From Rhodobacteraceae bacterium Araon29 (GTDB lineage: Bacteria > Pseudomonadota > Alphaproteobacteria > Rhodobacterales > Rhodobacteraceae), in assembly GCA_039640505.1 (NCBI GenBank), contig CP046865.1, forward strand, positions 1,727,501 through 1,791,500: DNA of 64,000 nt, given 5' to 3'. The position numbers were made by a program, and so were the translations under genes. Below are positions 45,313 through 54,941 of this stretch, piece after piece. Under the pieces are notes generated by a model. That model had not been told where the DNA came from and did no database searches. It saw only the letters and a program-made list of their open reading frames with translations. Every line of letters starts with the position of its first letter. Position 1 is the stretch's first letter.

Positions 45313-46374
45313 TTAACGAAGCCTTTGTTCCGTGTTTTTATCAAAGAACAATGCAGCGCCGTGGTCAAACTCGAGCCCAACATCCTGTCCAGTTGACAAT
45401 TCGTTATCATCGTCAATTTCGACAATAATCCGCTCGCCTGTCAGGCTGTCAAGATAAGCATAACTGACGCCGCCTAAACGTTCGTGAATACCAATTTTCA
45501 AACCATTTTTTGACATATCCAAGCGCAAAGCCTTTGGTCTAACCCCAACAGTTACCTTGGTACCGTCAGCTGGCAATTGGATGGATGTTTCAATGGGGTG
45601 CTCATCGAGTGCAGGTACAATAATTTGGTTTGAACGCACAATACCGTCGAGAAAGTTCATTGCAGGCGAGCCAATAAACCCAGCCACAAATTTATTCTCG
45701 GGATTATGGTAAAGCTCCATTGGGGCTCCGACTTGCTCCACATGACCATCCCGCAATACGACAATTTTATCAGCCAAGGTCATCGCCTCAACTTGATCGT
45801 GGGTGACATAGATCATCGTGGCACCAATTTCTTTATGCAGCCGAGCGATTTCCACCCGCATGTCAACACGAAGCTCCGCATCAAGGTTTGACAGTGGCTC
45901 ATCAAACAAAAATACTTCAGGGCCACGAACAATCGCGCGTCCAATTGCAACCCGTTGCCGTTGACCGCCAGACAAGGCTTTTGGTTTGCGGTCTAAGTAG
46001 TCTTCAAGTTTCAATATGCGGCTTGCTTCTGCAACTTTTGACTGAATTTCTGACTTTGGGTGTCCAGTCATCTTTAACCCAAATCCCATATTTTCAGCGA
46101 CGGACATATGTGGATAAAGTGCATATGTCTGAAAGACCATCGCTACGCCGCGGTCAGCTGGATCTGCTGCAGTAACATCTCGACTACCGATTTGTATCAT
46201 GCCTTCGGTGGTTTCTTCCAAGCCTGCGATCATACGAAGAAGTGTTGATTTCCCACATCCAGAAGGTCCAACAAAAACACAAAACTCACCATCTTTTATA
46301 TCAAGGTCAACCCCGTGAATGACCTGTACCTCACCATATTTTTTGAATGTATTTCTGAGTTGTACGCCGGACAT
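45313..46374 (-). CDS. Sugar ABC transporter ATPase (UgpC/MalK type)
   Basis: A 353-aa ATPase that powers the galactoside importer encoded divergently. Walker A is [13 protein letters not shown], the signature is [14 protein letters not shown], and Walker B is [14 protein letters not shown]. The C-terminal OB-fold regulatory domain is typical of carbohydrate transporters. Start 46374 has AGAGG upstream. It follows the IclR gene by 11 bases on the same strand, so regulator and ATPase are cotranscribed, opposite the rest of the importer. Confidence 0.92.
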   Translation of the reverse strand: MSGVQLRNTFKKYGEVQVIHGVDLDIKDGEFCVFVGPSGCGKSTLLRMIAGLEETTEGMIQIGSRDVTAADPADRGVAMVFQTYALYPHMSVAENMGFGLKMTGHPKSEIQSKVAEASRILKLEDYLDRKPKALSGGQRQRVAIGRAIVRGPEVFLFDEPLSNLDAELRVDMRVEIARLHKEIGATMIYVTHDQVEAMTLADKIVVLRDGHVEQVGAPMELYHNPENKFVAGFIGSPAMNFLDGIVRSNQIIVPALDEHPIETSIQLPADGTKVTVGVRPKALRLDMSKNGLKIGIHERLGGVSYAYLDSLTGERIIVEIDDDNELSTGQDVGLEFDHGAALFFDKNTEQRLR

Positions 46375-46385
46375 TGTTAGCCTCT

Positions 46386-47165
46386 TTAGGTTGGGAATTG
46401 CCAATTTTCTGCTGCTTGCGATATTTCAGATGCAGCTATTTGAAGTCTGGTGGCCTGCGCCTCTAAGCTATCCAAAGAATGTCTTTTGGTGCTAGAAGTG
46501 AGCGAGATCGCTCCAAGTGCATTGCGTTTTGAATTTAGGATTGGCACAGCGATACAAATGATCCCAGGCTCATGTTCCTCGCGGTCAAAGGCCATGCCGG
46601 TTTCTGCAATCTTATCCAATTCAGCACGCAGAGCATCTGCAGATGTTATGGTCGTCGATGTGTATCCATAATATGACTGTTCTGCCATGGCCCGCTCTTG
46701 TAACTTGGCAGGTAAAAAGGCCATGATTGCTTTTCCAACACCTGTGCAATAGCCGGGGCCGGATTTACCAGCCGAGCTGAACATTTCGATTGGTTGCGCA
46801 GCATTTCTTTTATCCACATACAGAACTTGGCCTTCGTCCATTTGGGCCAGATGGAGTGTTTCGCCCAGCTCTTTGGCCAGTCTGTCCAATATTGGGCGTG
46901 CCACAGGAGCCAATGCACTTTGCCGCCATGCAGCATGTGCAAGTCGGACCAAACGTATGCCCGGCTGGTAGGTTGCACGATCGCCATCAAAGCTGAGCAT
47001 ACCTTGGTTGGTTAGAGTTTGAACCAAACGATACAATGTTGCTTTGGGATGAGGGCTATCTGCCAAGATTTCTGAAAAACGAACAGGACGGTCAAAACTG
47101 GCAATTAAGTCCAGAATTTCCAGAGCTTTACCAACCGTACCATCCACAGTGGTCTGTTTGCTCAT
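46386..47165 (-). CDS. IclR-family transcriptional regulator
   Basis: A 259-aa regulator with an N-terminal winged helix ([22 protein letters not shown]) and a C-terminal effector domain ([27 protein letters not shown]). Start 47165 has AGGAAAGGC upstream. It is divergent from the binding-protein gene, so it most likely controls the galactoside locus on both strands. The effector is probably a pathway sugar acid, as is common in the family; this is inference. Confidence 0.9.
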   Translation of the reverse strand: MSKQTTVDGTVGKALEILDLIASFDRPVRFSEILADSPHPKATLYRLVQTLTNQGMLSFDGDRATYQPGIRLVRLAHAAWRQSALAPVARPILDRLAKELGETLHLAQMDEGQVLYVDKRNAAQPIEMFSSAGKSGPGYCTGVGKAIMAFLPAKLQERAMAEQSYYGYTSTTITSADALRAELDKIAETGMAFDREEHEPGIICIAVPILNSKRNALGAISLTSSTKRHSLDSLEAQATRLQIAASEISQAAENWQFPT

Positions 47166-47203
47166 TTTCTTGCCTTTCCTAGGACCGTTTTTAGGTGGCA
47201 CGA

Positions 47204-47272
47204 AGTTGTTGACAACCTCTGGGATTCGTCTCATTGTTTCAATAGTTGGAAAAAGGTTTCATTATTTGAGAC
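47204..47272. promoter_or_regulatory. Divergent control region with several dyads
   Basis: The iclR/binding-protein gap has GTTGTTGACAAC (arms GTTGT/ACAAC, 47204-47215). It also has GTCTCA (47228-47233) facing TGAGAC (47267-47272), and between them TTTCAATAGTTGGAAA, a near-palindrome typical of IclR sites. Operator function is inferred. Confidence 0.45.
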
Positions 47273-47302
47273 TAATGTCAACTGGATAAATGGGAGGAAC
47301 TC

Positions 47303-48538
47303 ATGACAAACACACTTACGACCAAGCTGAGCACGATTGCAGCAACAACAGTTTTTGCTACATCTGCCTTTGCCGGAGATCTAGTTATCACATTTGATGA
47401 CTTGAACCCCGGTCCAAAACAAGCGTTTGAAGAAGCGGTTGCGGCATTTGAGGCCGCCAACCCAGACATCAATGTAACAATCAACAACAATGACCGCGAA
47501 GCGCATAAATCTGCGATCCGTAACTTCCTGTCAGCAAACCCACCGGATGTAACATCTTGGTATCCGGGCAACCGCATGGGCCCTTTTGTTGATGCAGGGC
47601 TGTTTGAACCCATTGATGACCTATGGGCTGAAAACAACCTAAATGAGGATATGGCTGCGGTAAAACCAACCATGTCCCGCAACGGAAAAACCTGGGGCGT
47701 GCCGTATTCATACTACCAGTGGGGCGTTTATTACCGCAAAGACATCTATGACAAGCTGGGTTTGTCAGAGCCAAAAACATGGAGCGAGTTACTTTCAAAC
47801 TGTGACGCTCTGAAAGGCGTAGGTGTTACACCCTTTACCATCGGAACCAAATACCTTTGGACAGCAGCGGGCGTGTTTGATTACTTGAACCTGCGGACCA
47901 ACGGTTATGATGTTCACAACGCTCTGACAGACGGTAAGATCAAGTATACCGATGACCGGATCCGTGCAACATTTGCCAATTGGGAAGAAATGCTGGATCG
48001 TTGTTCATTCGTTGACAACCATGCATCTATGGATTGGCAAGGCGGTGTTGCTGCCTTCGCAAATGGTGACGCAGGGATGTATGTAATGGGTAACTTCGCA
48101 GTAGGTGCGATGCGAGATGCTGGTTTGACAAATGATCAAATCGATTACTTCCAGTTCCCTGAAATCACACCAGGTCTTCCAATGGCAGAAGAAGCGCCAG
48201 CGGATGCTTTCTTTATCCCATCGGGTGCTAAGAACAAAGAGGATGCTAAAAAATTCCTCGCATTTGTTGCGCAGGCTGACACGCAATCCAAGTGGAACGC
48301 AATCCTTGGTCAGTTGCCACCTAACTCAAAAGCAACCGTCGGGGATGACAAGTTCATCCAAGAAGGATTTGCTGTAGTGTCTGGTGCTGCTGGTCTTGCT
48401 CAGTTCTATGACCGCGATGCGCCGGCCGCTATGGCGTCTGAAGGCATGAAGGGTTTCCAAGAGTTCATGCTAGACCCAAGCAAACTGGATGCAATCCTAG
48501 AGCGTTTGGATCAAGTCCAAGCAGAGGTTTATAAGTAA
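47303..48538 (+). CDS. Sugar ABC transporter substrate-binding protein
   Basis: Periplasmic family 1 sugar-binding protein of 411 aa. The signal peptide ends in TSAFAGD at about residue 24. The mature start, LVITFDDLNPGPKQAFEEAV, and YSYYQWGVYYRKDIYDKLG are typical. GGGAGG precedes the ATG. It leads the plus-strand galactoside operon, whose cytoplasmic enzymes suggest that it binds alpha- or beta-galactosides. Confidence 0.92.
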   Translation: MTNTLTTKLSTIAATTVFATSAFAGDLVITFDDLNPGPKQAFEEAVAAFEAANPDINVTINNNDREAHKSAIRNFLSANPPDVTSWYPGNRMGPFVDAGLFEPIDDLWAENNLNEDMAAVKPTMSRNGKTWGVPYSYYQWGVYYRKDIYDKLGLSEPKTWSELLSNCDALKGVGVTPFTIGTKYLWTAAGVFDYLNLRTNGYDVHNALTDGKIKYTDDRIRATFANWEEMLDRCSFVDNHASMDWQGGVAAFANGDAGMYVMGNFAVGAMRDAGLTNDQIDYFQFPEITPGLPMAEEAPADAFFIPSGAKNKEDAKKFLAFVAQADTQSKWNAILGQLPPNSKATVGDDKFIQEGFAVVSGAAGLAQFYDRDAPAAMASEGMKGFQEFMLDPSKLDAILERLDQVQAEVYK

Positions 48539-48553
48539 TACTAAACCAATTGG

Positions 48554-48575
48554 CGGGCGCGAGCTGTCGCGCCCG
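48554..48575 (+). terminator. Stem-loop between binding-protein and permease genes
   Basis: CGGGCGCGA (48554-48562) pairs perfectly with TCGCGCCCG (48567-48575) around a GCTG loop, followed by TTT. Lying 15 bases after the binding-protein stop inside an operon, it most likely acts as a partial terminator or 3' RNA stabiliser that raises binding-protein expression over the permeases. Confidence 0.6.
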
Positions 48576-48598
48576 TTTCACCAACTTTGAGGGGCGCA

Positions 48599-49579
48599 AT
48601 GCAAACCGGCATCTCACATACACAAGCAACTTGGATGTCGCGCCACAAGTTGGATATAGCGCCCTTTATTTTCTTAATCCCAGCATTATTTTTCTTTTTA
48701 ATTTACGTTGTAATACCAATTTTCCAATCATTGCAGCTGTCGCTTTATGCATGGAATGGCCTTTATGATGGCAATGGCCAATCCACTGCGACTTTCATAG
48801 GTTTGGAAAATTACCGTAATCTTTGGGTTGACCCAAATTTCTGGATTTCAATTAAAAACAACCTTTTATGGCTGTTTCTTTACATGCTGGCTGTTCCAGT
48901 CGGATTGATGATCGCTATCTTTTTAAATCAAACTGTCACGGGTATTCGGATTTATAAGTCGCTTTTTTTCTTTCCGTTTGTGATCAGCCAAGTGGTCGTC
49001 GGTTTGATATTTGGTTGGTTTTACAATCCTGATTTTGGCATTGTCGCAAAAGTCTGGCAATTTTTCTTTTGTGAAGAAACCATCAATTTTATTGGTAATA
49101 AAACAGTCACATGCGCGCGCCCTGTGCCGGATATATTATCCAGTGCTGACTATGCCACTTACGGCATTATCTTTGCTGGTCTGTGGCCTCAGGTTGCCTA
49201 TTGCGTCATCTTGTATCTTACAGGTCTTAATAATGTTGCCGCGGATCAAATAGAAGCCGGCCGGCTTGATGGCGCCAAAGGCTGGCGGATGTTGTGGTAT
49301 GTAGTGCTTCCGCAATTGCGCCCAGCAACCTTTATTGCGGTTGCGGTTACGGTTATCGGGGCTTTGCGATCCTTTGATATGATCGCAATTATGACCCAAG
49401 GCGGCCCTTATGGAATGACCAATGTGCTTTCTCACTATATGTATGAGGTTGCGATCAGCGAATACGGCGAGCGCTATGGATACGGCTCATCTGTCGCAAC
49501 CGTTTTGTTTGCCATAATGATGGTTTTCATCAGCTATTTTTTGTGGCGCATGTACCAAGACGAACGGCGAGGTGCCTAG
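48599..49579 (+). CDS. Sugar ABC transporter permease (MalF-type)
   Basis: Inner-membrane permease of 326 aa with about six helices and the EAA loop DQIEAGRLDGAKGWRMLWYVVLPQL, which contacts the ATPase. ATG 48599 has GAGGGG 4 bases upstream; a TTG at 48587 is in frame. A non-conserved periplasmic loop with two cysteines (FFCEETINF, TCARPVPD) may be disulfide-bonded. The partner permease starts immediately after its stop. Confidence 0.92.
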   Translation: MQTGISHTQATWMSRHKLDIAPFIFLIPALFFFLIYVVIPIFQSLQLSLYAWNGLYDGNGQSTATFIGLENYRNLWVDPNFWISIKNNLLWLFLYMLAVPVGLMIAIFLNQTVTGIRIYKSLFFFPFVISQVVVGLIFGWFYNPDFGIVAKVWQFFFCEETINFIGNKTVTCARPVPDILSSADYATYGIIFAGLWPQVAYCVILYLTGLNNVAADQIEAGRLDGAKGWRMLWYVVLPQLRPATFIAVAVTVIGALRSFDMIAIMTQGGPYGMTNVLSHYMYEVAISEYGERYGYGSSVATVLFAIMMVFISYFLWRMYQDERRGA

Positions 49580-50428
49580 ATGTTTCCGCGTCCTATAGAA
49601 CGGGCAAGTACAACAACTCGTGTTGCCTATCAGTCATTTCTTCCTTTAGCTATATTTTTATGGCTGTTGCCGCTTCTTGCGATTTTTCTTACGTCCATGC
49701 GCGGGTCTAAAGATATCAATACTGGGAATGTTTTTGGCTGGCCAACTGAGTTCAAGCTGATCGAAAACTATTACACTGTTTTTGCTCAGACAGAGGCCGT
49801 CAAATATTTGATCAACAGTTTTATGATAACCTTGCCCACGGTTGCTATTTCTGTATCTTTGGCGTGCTTGGCGGGTTACGCGCTTGCCGTTTATCGGTTT
49901 CGCTTGGCCCTGCCATTATTTTTCCTATTTGTTGCTGGTAATTTTGTACCGTTCCAAATCCTGATGGTACCGGTGCGAGATTTATCCGTTCAAACTGGCC
50001 TTTATGACACTATTGCCGGTCAGTTTCTGTTTCATGCAGCGTTTCAAACAGGGTTTTGCACGTTGTTTATGCGGAATTTTATAAAAGCCTTGCCGTTTGA
50101 TTTAATCGAGAGTGCTCGCGTGGAAGGCGTCGCAGAGTGGCGTATATTTTGGTATATTATCGTGCCGCTTGTGCGGCCTGCAATTGCCGCGTTGGCGGTG
50201 TTGATTTTTACATTTGTCTGGAATGATTTCTTCTGGGCCAACGTTTTGACCCAAGGTGAACAGGTTAAACCGATCACGGCAGGTGTACGCGCCCTAAATG
50301 GCCAATTTATTAGCAATTGGCATCTGGTTTCAGCAGCCTCGCTACTTGCCGCTGTCCCTCCGGTTGTTATGTTTTTCCTGATGCAACGACATTTCATCGC
50401 CGGGCTTACGCTTGGTGCAGTAAAATAG
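49580..50428 (+). CDS. Sugar ABC transporter permease (MalG-type)
   Basis: Second permease, 282 aa, with six helices and EAA loop DLIESARVEGVAEWRIFWYIIVPL. It begins at the base after the previous stop, with no spacer, so translation is probably coupled. It ends in the usual FIAGLTLGAVK. Confidence 0.93.
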   Translation: MFPRPIERASTTTRVAYQSFLPLAIFLWLLPLLAIFLTSMRGSKDINTGNVFGWPTEFKLIENYYTVFAQTEAVKYLINSFMITLPTVAISVSLACLAGYALAVYRFRLALPLFFLFVAGNFVPFQILMVPVRDLSVQTGLYDTIAGQFLFHAAFQTGFCTLFMRNFIKALPFDLIESARVEGVAEWRIFWYIIVPLVRPAIAALAVLIFTFVWNDFFWANVLTQGEQVKPITAGVRALNGQFISNWHLVSAASLLAAVPPVVMFFLMQRHFIAGLTLGAVK

Positions 50429-50439
50429 TTGGAGTGCCC

Positions 50440-51801
50440 TTGGTGGAACAGAAAATTACATTTATTGGAGCTGGCTCTACCATATTTATGAAAAATATCC
50501 TCGGGGATGTTTTGCAGTACCCAGCGCTTCAAAACTCAAAAATTGCCTTGATGGATATAGATCAAACGCGGCTCAATGAAAGTGAACTCGTTGCGCATAA
50601 GTTGGTGGAAACACTAGGCGCAGACGCAAAGATTAAAACATATTCCCAACAACATGAGGCGCTTTCTGGCGCAGACTTTGTTGTCGTTTGCTTTCAAATC
50701 GGTGGTTATGATCCCTGTACAATCATCGATTTTGAAGTGCCGAAAAAATACGGATTACGCCAAACCATTGCCGATACTTTGGGTGTGGGCGGTATTATGC
50801 GCGGCCTTCGAACAGTTCCGCATTTGTGGTCTCTCTGCGAGGACATGCGTGCTGTATGTCCTAATGCGCTTATGCTGCAATATGTTAATCCGATGGCCAT
50901 TAATACCTGGGCCATTGGGGCGCGTTACCCCGATATACGGCAGGTTGGTTTATGCCATTCTGTGCAAGGCACAGCCGAAGAGTTGGCGCGTGATTTAGCG
51001 ATTGATGTGTCGGATATGCGCTACCGTGCTGGCGGCATTAATCATATGGCGTTTTATCTTGAATTAGAGGGCCGCGATACCTCGGGCAAATGGCGTGATC
51101 TTTATCCTTTGCTGCAACAAGGCTATGCACAAAAGCGGATACCTGTTGCGACAGGTGCAAACCCGAGATGTCCTAATTTAGTTCGCTATGAGGTGATGAA
51201 GCATTTCGGGCTTTTCGTCACCGAAAGCTCAGAGCATTTTGCCGAATACGTTCCGTGGTTCATCAAGTCCCATCGTCCCGATTTAATCGACCGTTTTAAA
51301 GTTCCTCTTGATGAATATCCAAAACGTTGCGAAGAGCAACTGGCCGATTGGAACGACCAAGTGGTACAGTTCCGCTCAGCCAAAGAAATAGACATTCACC
51401 AAAGCCATGAATATGCCGCCCAGATTATGAATGCGGTTGTGACAGGCTCTCCGGCTGTAATTTATGGCAATATTCCAAATCAGGGATACATTCCCCAATT
51501 GCCAGAAGGATGCGCTGTTGAGGTGCCCTGTTTGGTTGATGCCTCGGGCATTCAACCCACTTTTATAGGGGATATTCCGCCACAACTAATTGCGCTTATG
51601 CGTACCAATATTAATGTGCAAGAACTAACAGTTCAGGCCTTGCTGACGGAAAATCGGGATTTTATTTATCACGCGGCAATGTTGGACCCGCATACTGCGG
51701 CTGAATTAGACCTTGATCAAATCCGCAGTCTTGTAGATGAGCTGCTTATAGAACATTCAAATTGGTTGCCAAAATGGCTAGAGGACACGAGGGCGGCATG
51801 A
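50440..51801 (+). CDS. Glycoside hydrolase family 4 (alpha-galactosidase-like)
   Basis: A 453-aa NAD- and Mn-dependent glycosidase. The Rossmann start reads ITFIGAGSTIF, the Mn-binding cysteine is in GLCHSVQGTAEE, and RAGGINHMAFYLEL is the catalytic histidine region. GH4 members include alpha-galactosidase MelA, alpha-glucuronidases and phospho-glucosidases. The absence of a PTS and the presence of galactose-oxidising enzymes favour alpha-galactosidase. The start is TTG 50440 or GTG 50443 behind GGAG; no ATG fits. It overlaps the SDR gene by 4 bases. Confidence 0.85.
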   Translation: MVEQKITFIGAGSTIFMKNILGDVLQYPALQNSKIALMDIDQTRLNESELVAHKLVETLGADAKIKTYSQQHEALSGADFVVVCFQIGGYDPCTIIDFEVPKKYGLRQTIADTLGVGGIMRGLRTVPHLWSLCEDMRAVCPNALMLQYVNPMAINTWAIGARYPDIRQVGLCHSVQGTAEELARDLAIDVSDMRYRAGGINHMAFYLELEGRDTSGKWRDLYPLLQQGYAQKRIPVATGANPRCPNLVRYEVMKHFGLFVTESSEHFAEYVPWFIKSHRPDLIDRFKVPLDEYPKRCEEQLADWNDQVVQFRSAKEIDIHQSHEYAAQIMNAVVTGSPAVIYGNIPNQGYIPQLPEGCAVEVPCLVDASGIQPTFIGDIPPQLIALMRTNINVQELTVQALLTENRDFIYHAAMLDPHTAAELDLDQIRSLVDELLIEHSNWLPKWLEDTRAA

Positions 51802-52568
51802 GTGGATTTGCGACATTTCACGATCTAAAGGATGCATCGGTTTTCATCACGGGTGGCGGTGCCGGGATTGGCGCTGCATTAACCGAAGGGTTTCTTGCGC
51901 AAGGATGCCGGGTGGCTTTTGTCCAACGGTCCGATGCAAGCCAGTTTGCGGAAAAAATGGGTGAAAAATATGGCCATGCCCCTATATTTTTACCTTGTGA
52001 TATTTCTGATGTTGCGGCTTTGCAAAAGGCGATGGAAATGGGGGCTGAGGCCAATGGTCCCTTTTCTGTTTTAGTAAACAATGCTGCAAATGATACTCGG
52101 CATGAGTTACATGGGTTTTCAGTTGAGGCTTTCGATCAATCTATGGCGGTTAATCTAAGGCCGCATTTTTTCACCGCGCAAGCAGCCGCACCGGCAATGA
52201 AACAAATGGGCGGTGGATCAATAATTAATTTTTCCTCTATTTCCTATATGATGGGCAATGCAGGCTATCCCGCCTATGCAGCTTCAAAATCAGCCATCAC
52301 GGGTCTCACCCGCTCGTTGGCGCGTGAATTGGGACCTGACAATATTCGTGTCAATGCGCTAATGCCGGGCTGGGTAATGACACAGCGGCAAAAGGATCTT
52401 TGGGTGACAGAAGAGGGTCTTGAACAACATTTGTCCCGTCAGTGTTTGAAAAGCCTCTTGTCGCCCTCGGATATCGTGGATGCAACATTGTTTTTGGCAT
52501 CAAAAGCCAGCCAGATGATGACCGGGCAGGCAATGGTTGTTGATGGCGGCGTTGTGGTGACAGGTTGA
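51798..52568 (+). CDS. SDR dehydrogenase, probably sugar 1-dehydrogenase
   Basis: A 256-aa short-chain dehydrogenase with ITGGGAGIGAALT, NNAAND, and the catalytic Ser-Tyr-Lys in SSISYMMG and YPAYAASKSAI. The start overlaps the GH4 stop as ATGA. Within this operon the expected missing activity is oxidation of galactose to galactonolactone, and SDR galactose dehydrogenases are known, so that is the likely reaction. Sequence alone cannot show it. Confidence 0.85.
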   Translation: MSGFATFHDLKDASVFITGGGAGIGAALTEGFLAQGCRVAFVQRSDASQFAEKMGEKYGHAPIFLPCDISDVAALQKAMEMGAEANGPFSVLVNNAANDTRHELHGFSVEAFDQSMAVNLRPHFFTAQAAAPAMKQMGGGSIINFSSISYMMGNAGYPAYAASKSAITGLTRSLARELGPDNIRVNALMPGWVMTQRQKDLWVTEEGLEQHLSRQCLKSLLSPSDIVDATLFLASKASQMMTGQAMVVDGGVVVTG

Positions 52569-53500
52569 TGAAGGATATGCGTGTATCTCAGCCAAACTGG
52601 CTTGCAGCCGATTGGGGAACATCCCGTCTTAGGATATGGGCTATGCGCGCCAATGGGGATGTGATCGGTCGGCAATTCAGTGACTGCGGCATGTCCCGAC
52701 TTGGGAAAAGCGAGTTTGAGGCTGAATTTATTAAGCTTGCAGACCCATTTCTGTCCAATGATACAACTTTGGATGTCATTTGTTGTGGCATGGCTGGTTC
52801 GCGGCAGGGGTGGGCAGAAGCCTCTTATGTTGATGTTCCTTGCTATCCCCCCGGGATTGCGAATTCCGTGCAGGTTGAAACAGCTGACCCTCGGATAAAC
52901 GTGTTTATTTTGCCTGGAATAAAGCAAAACTCACCAGCAGATGTGATGCGCGGCGAAGAAACCCAAATCAGAGGCTTCTTGGCCACAAACCCAGACTTTG
53001 ATGGGGTGATATGCCTGCCAGGCACCCATACGAAATGGGTACATGTAAGCGCTGGCGAAATTGTGAGCTTTCAAACGTTTATGACTGGCGAGTTGTTTTC
53101 TTTACTCAGCAACGCCTCTGTTTTACGCCACACAGTTCAATCAGACGGTTGGGATAAACACGCGTTTCTGCAAGCTGTTGATAGGTCTTTTAGCCGCCCT
53201 AGCGCAGCTGCTGCACATCTCTTTACCCTGCGCGCCGAAGCCTTGCTGAATGACCCATATGAAAATGTGGCGCGCTCGCAGTTATCTGGCATTTTGATTG
53301 GAATTGAACTGGCCGCCGCCCGACCGTATTGGCTGGGTCAAAATCTAGCAGTTTTAGGATCGCATCAGATTGCAAATGCCTACCAACTGGCGCTTAAAGC
53401 TCAAGGGCTTGAGGTGATTATGGCGCAGCCAGAAGAAATGACGCTTGCAGGCTTGAAGCATGCGCATTTCGCACTTCGGAGTATGCCAAGCGATGCGTGA
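52568..53500 (+). CDS. dgoK: 2-dehydro-3-deoxygalactonokinase
   Basis: A 310-aa kinase that phosphorylates 2-keto-3-deoxygalactonate. LAADWGTSRLRIWAM is the ATP-phosphate motif, and CLPGTHTKWVHV and FMTGELFSLL are DgoK hallmarks. ATG 52568 shares its first base with the SDR TGA. It is followed by the aldolase with an 8-base overlap. Confidence 0.92.
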   Translation: MKDMRVSQPNWLAADWGTSRLRIWAMRANGDVIGRQFSDCGMSRLGKSEFEAEFIKLADPFLSNDTTLDVICCGMAGSRQGWAEASYVDVPCYPPGIANSVQVETADPRINVFILPGIKQNSPADVMRGEETQIRGFLATNPDFDGVICLPGTHTKWVHVSAGEIVSFQTFMTGELFSLLSNASVLRHTVQSDGWDKHAFLQAVDRSFSRPSAAAAHLFTLRAEALLNDPYENVARSQLSGILIGIELAAARPYWLGQNLAVLGSHQIANAYQLALKAQGLEVIMAQPEEMTLAGLKHAHFALRSMPSDA

Positions 53501-54098
53501 AATTATTGCAATTCTTCGCGGAATAACACCGCCTGAGTGTCTTGCCATAACCGAGGCGTTGATCGCAGCAGGCATTCATAAAATTGAAGTGCCTCTTAAT
53601 TCACCTGATCCATTTCAAAGTATATTGCGGATGTCGAAAACATTTGGTGATGATGCGGTCATTGGGGCAGGGACTGTACTTTCAGCCGAGGATGTGACTA
53701 GGCTGGCTGATATTGGAGCCAAAATGGTGGTGTCTCCAGACTGCAATCCCGAGGTTATCTCGGCATCTAAATCAGCAGGCCTGCTGTCCTATCCGGGATG
53801 CTTCACTGCCACAGAATGTTTCACAGCTTTGCGCTTTGGCGCGGATGGTCTAAAGATTTTTCCTGCCTCTCTAATGGGACCGAAAGGCTTGTCAGCTCTG
53901 CGTGCCGTTTTGCCTCCAAAATCTGCTCTTTATGCTGTTGGTGGCGTCGGCCCAGATAATTTTGCCGACTGGCGCCGCGCAGGCGTTACGGGGTTTGGGC
54001 TTGGAACAAATCTTTACCGACCCGGAATTGATAGCCAAATTCTTAAACAGCGTGCTGAGATGATAGTGAAAGCCTATGATGAGGGTGAGCAAGAATGA
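53493..54098 (+). CDS. dgoA: 2-dehydro-3-deoxy-6-phosphogalactonate aldolase
   Basis: A 201-aa class I aldolase giving pyruvate and glyceraldehyde 3-phosphate. The Schiff-base lysine is in FGADGLKIFPASLMGP, and the catalytic glutamate in GIHKIEVPLNSP. The start lies inside the end of dgoK (8 bases) and the end overlaps the lactonase start by 4, so translation is tightly coupled. Confidence 0.93.
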   Translation: MREIIAILRGITPPECLAITEALIAAGIHKIEVPLNSPDPFQSILRMSKTFGDDAVIGAGTVLSAEDVTRLADIGAKMVVSPDCNPEVISASKSAGLLSYPGCFTATECFTALRFGADGLKIFPASLMGPKGLSALRAVLPPKSALYAVGGVGPDNFADWRRAGVTGFGLGTNLYRPGIDSQILKQRAEMIVKAYDEGEQE

Positions 54099-54934
54099 CC
54101 GTTTTTGATCCTACCCCCTGCCAGTTGGGTGAGGGGCCGTTGTGGCATCCAACTCTGAACAGGCTTTTTTGGTTTGATATTCTGTCTAAGCAATTGCGTA
54201 TGGCGCATGAAGATGAAGTCACCGTTTGGGACTTTCCCGGACATGTTTCAGCGGCAGGCTGGATCGATCAAAACAGCCTACTGATAGCCAGTGAAACTGC
54301 GCTTGAAGTATTCGATATATCGACCGGGCGAACGGACCGTATTGTTGCGCTTGAAGCGGACAATCCCAAAACACGCTCTAACGATGGGCGAGCTGATCCC
54401 TGGGGCGGATTTTGGATCGGTACCATGGCGAAGGATCATGAAAAACACGCTGGTGCCATCTATCGCTATTTTCGCGGCGAGTTGCGCCAAATTCTGCCGA
54501 ATATTTCGATTTCTAACGCCATTTGCTTTGCGCCAGATGGTAGTTTTGCCTATTTTGCAGATACCCGCTGTCAAGCCATCCAAAAATGGCAATTGAGCGA
54601 GGTGGATGGGTGGCCAGTGGGTGAACCAGAGCAATTTATTGATCTGAGGCAAGAGAACCTTAACCCAGATGGGGCCGTTGTAGATGCAGTCGGAAATATT
54701 TGGAATGCCCAGTGGGGTGCCCATCGGGTGGCGGTTTATGACCCAGAGGGAAACTTCCTTAACCAAATCACTTTTCCAGCCAGCCAAATATCCTGCCCGG
54801 CCTTTGGTGGTGCGGACTTATCAACATTATTTGTCACCTCTGCGGCCGTTGGTGTTCGTGAACCATTGGCAGGGCAGACATTTTTTCAAGCAACCAAAGC
54901 CTTAGGTCAGGCAGAACATCAGGTTATTTTATGA
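54095..54934 (+). CDS. SMP-30/gluconolactonase-family sugar lactonase
   Basis: A 279-aa six-bladed propeller that opens sugar lactones. The metal ligands are visible: Glu in QLGEGPLWHP, Asn in NDGRADPWGGFWIG, Asn/Asp in ISNAICFAPDG and NPDGAVVDAVGN. In this operon it would hydrolyse galactono-lactone to galactonate. It begins ATGA overlapping dgoA and is followed 7 bases later by the GH42 gene. Confidence 0.9.
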   Translation: MTVFDPTPCQLGEGPLWHPTLNRLFWFDILSKQLRMAHEDEVTVWDFPGHVSAAGWIDQNSLLIASETALEVFDISTGRTDRIVALEADNPKTRSNDGRADPWGGFWIGTMAKDHEKHAGAIYRYFRGELRQILPNISISNAICFAPDGSFAYFADTRCQAIQKWQLSEVDGWPVGEPEQFIDLRQENLNPDGAVVDAVGNIWNAQWGAHRVAVYDPEGNFLNQITFPASQISCPAFGGADLSTLFVTSAAVGVREPLAGQTFFQATKALGQAEHQVIL

Positions 54935-54941
54935 GTTTTTC

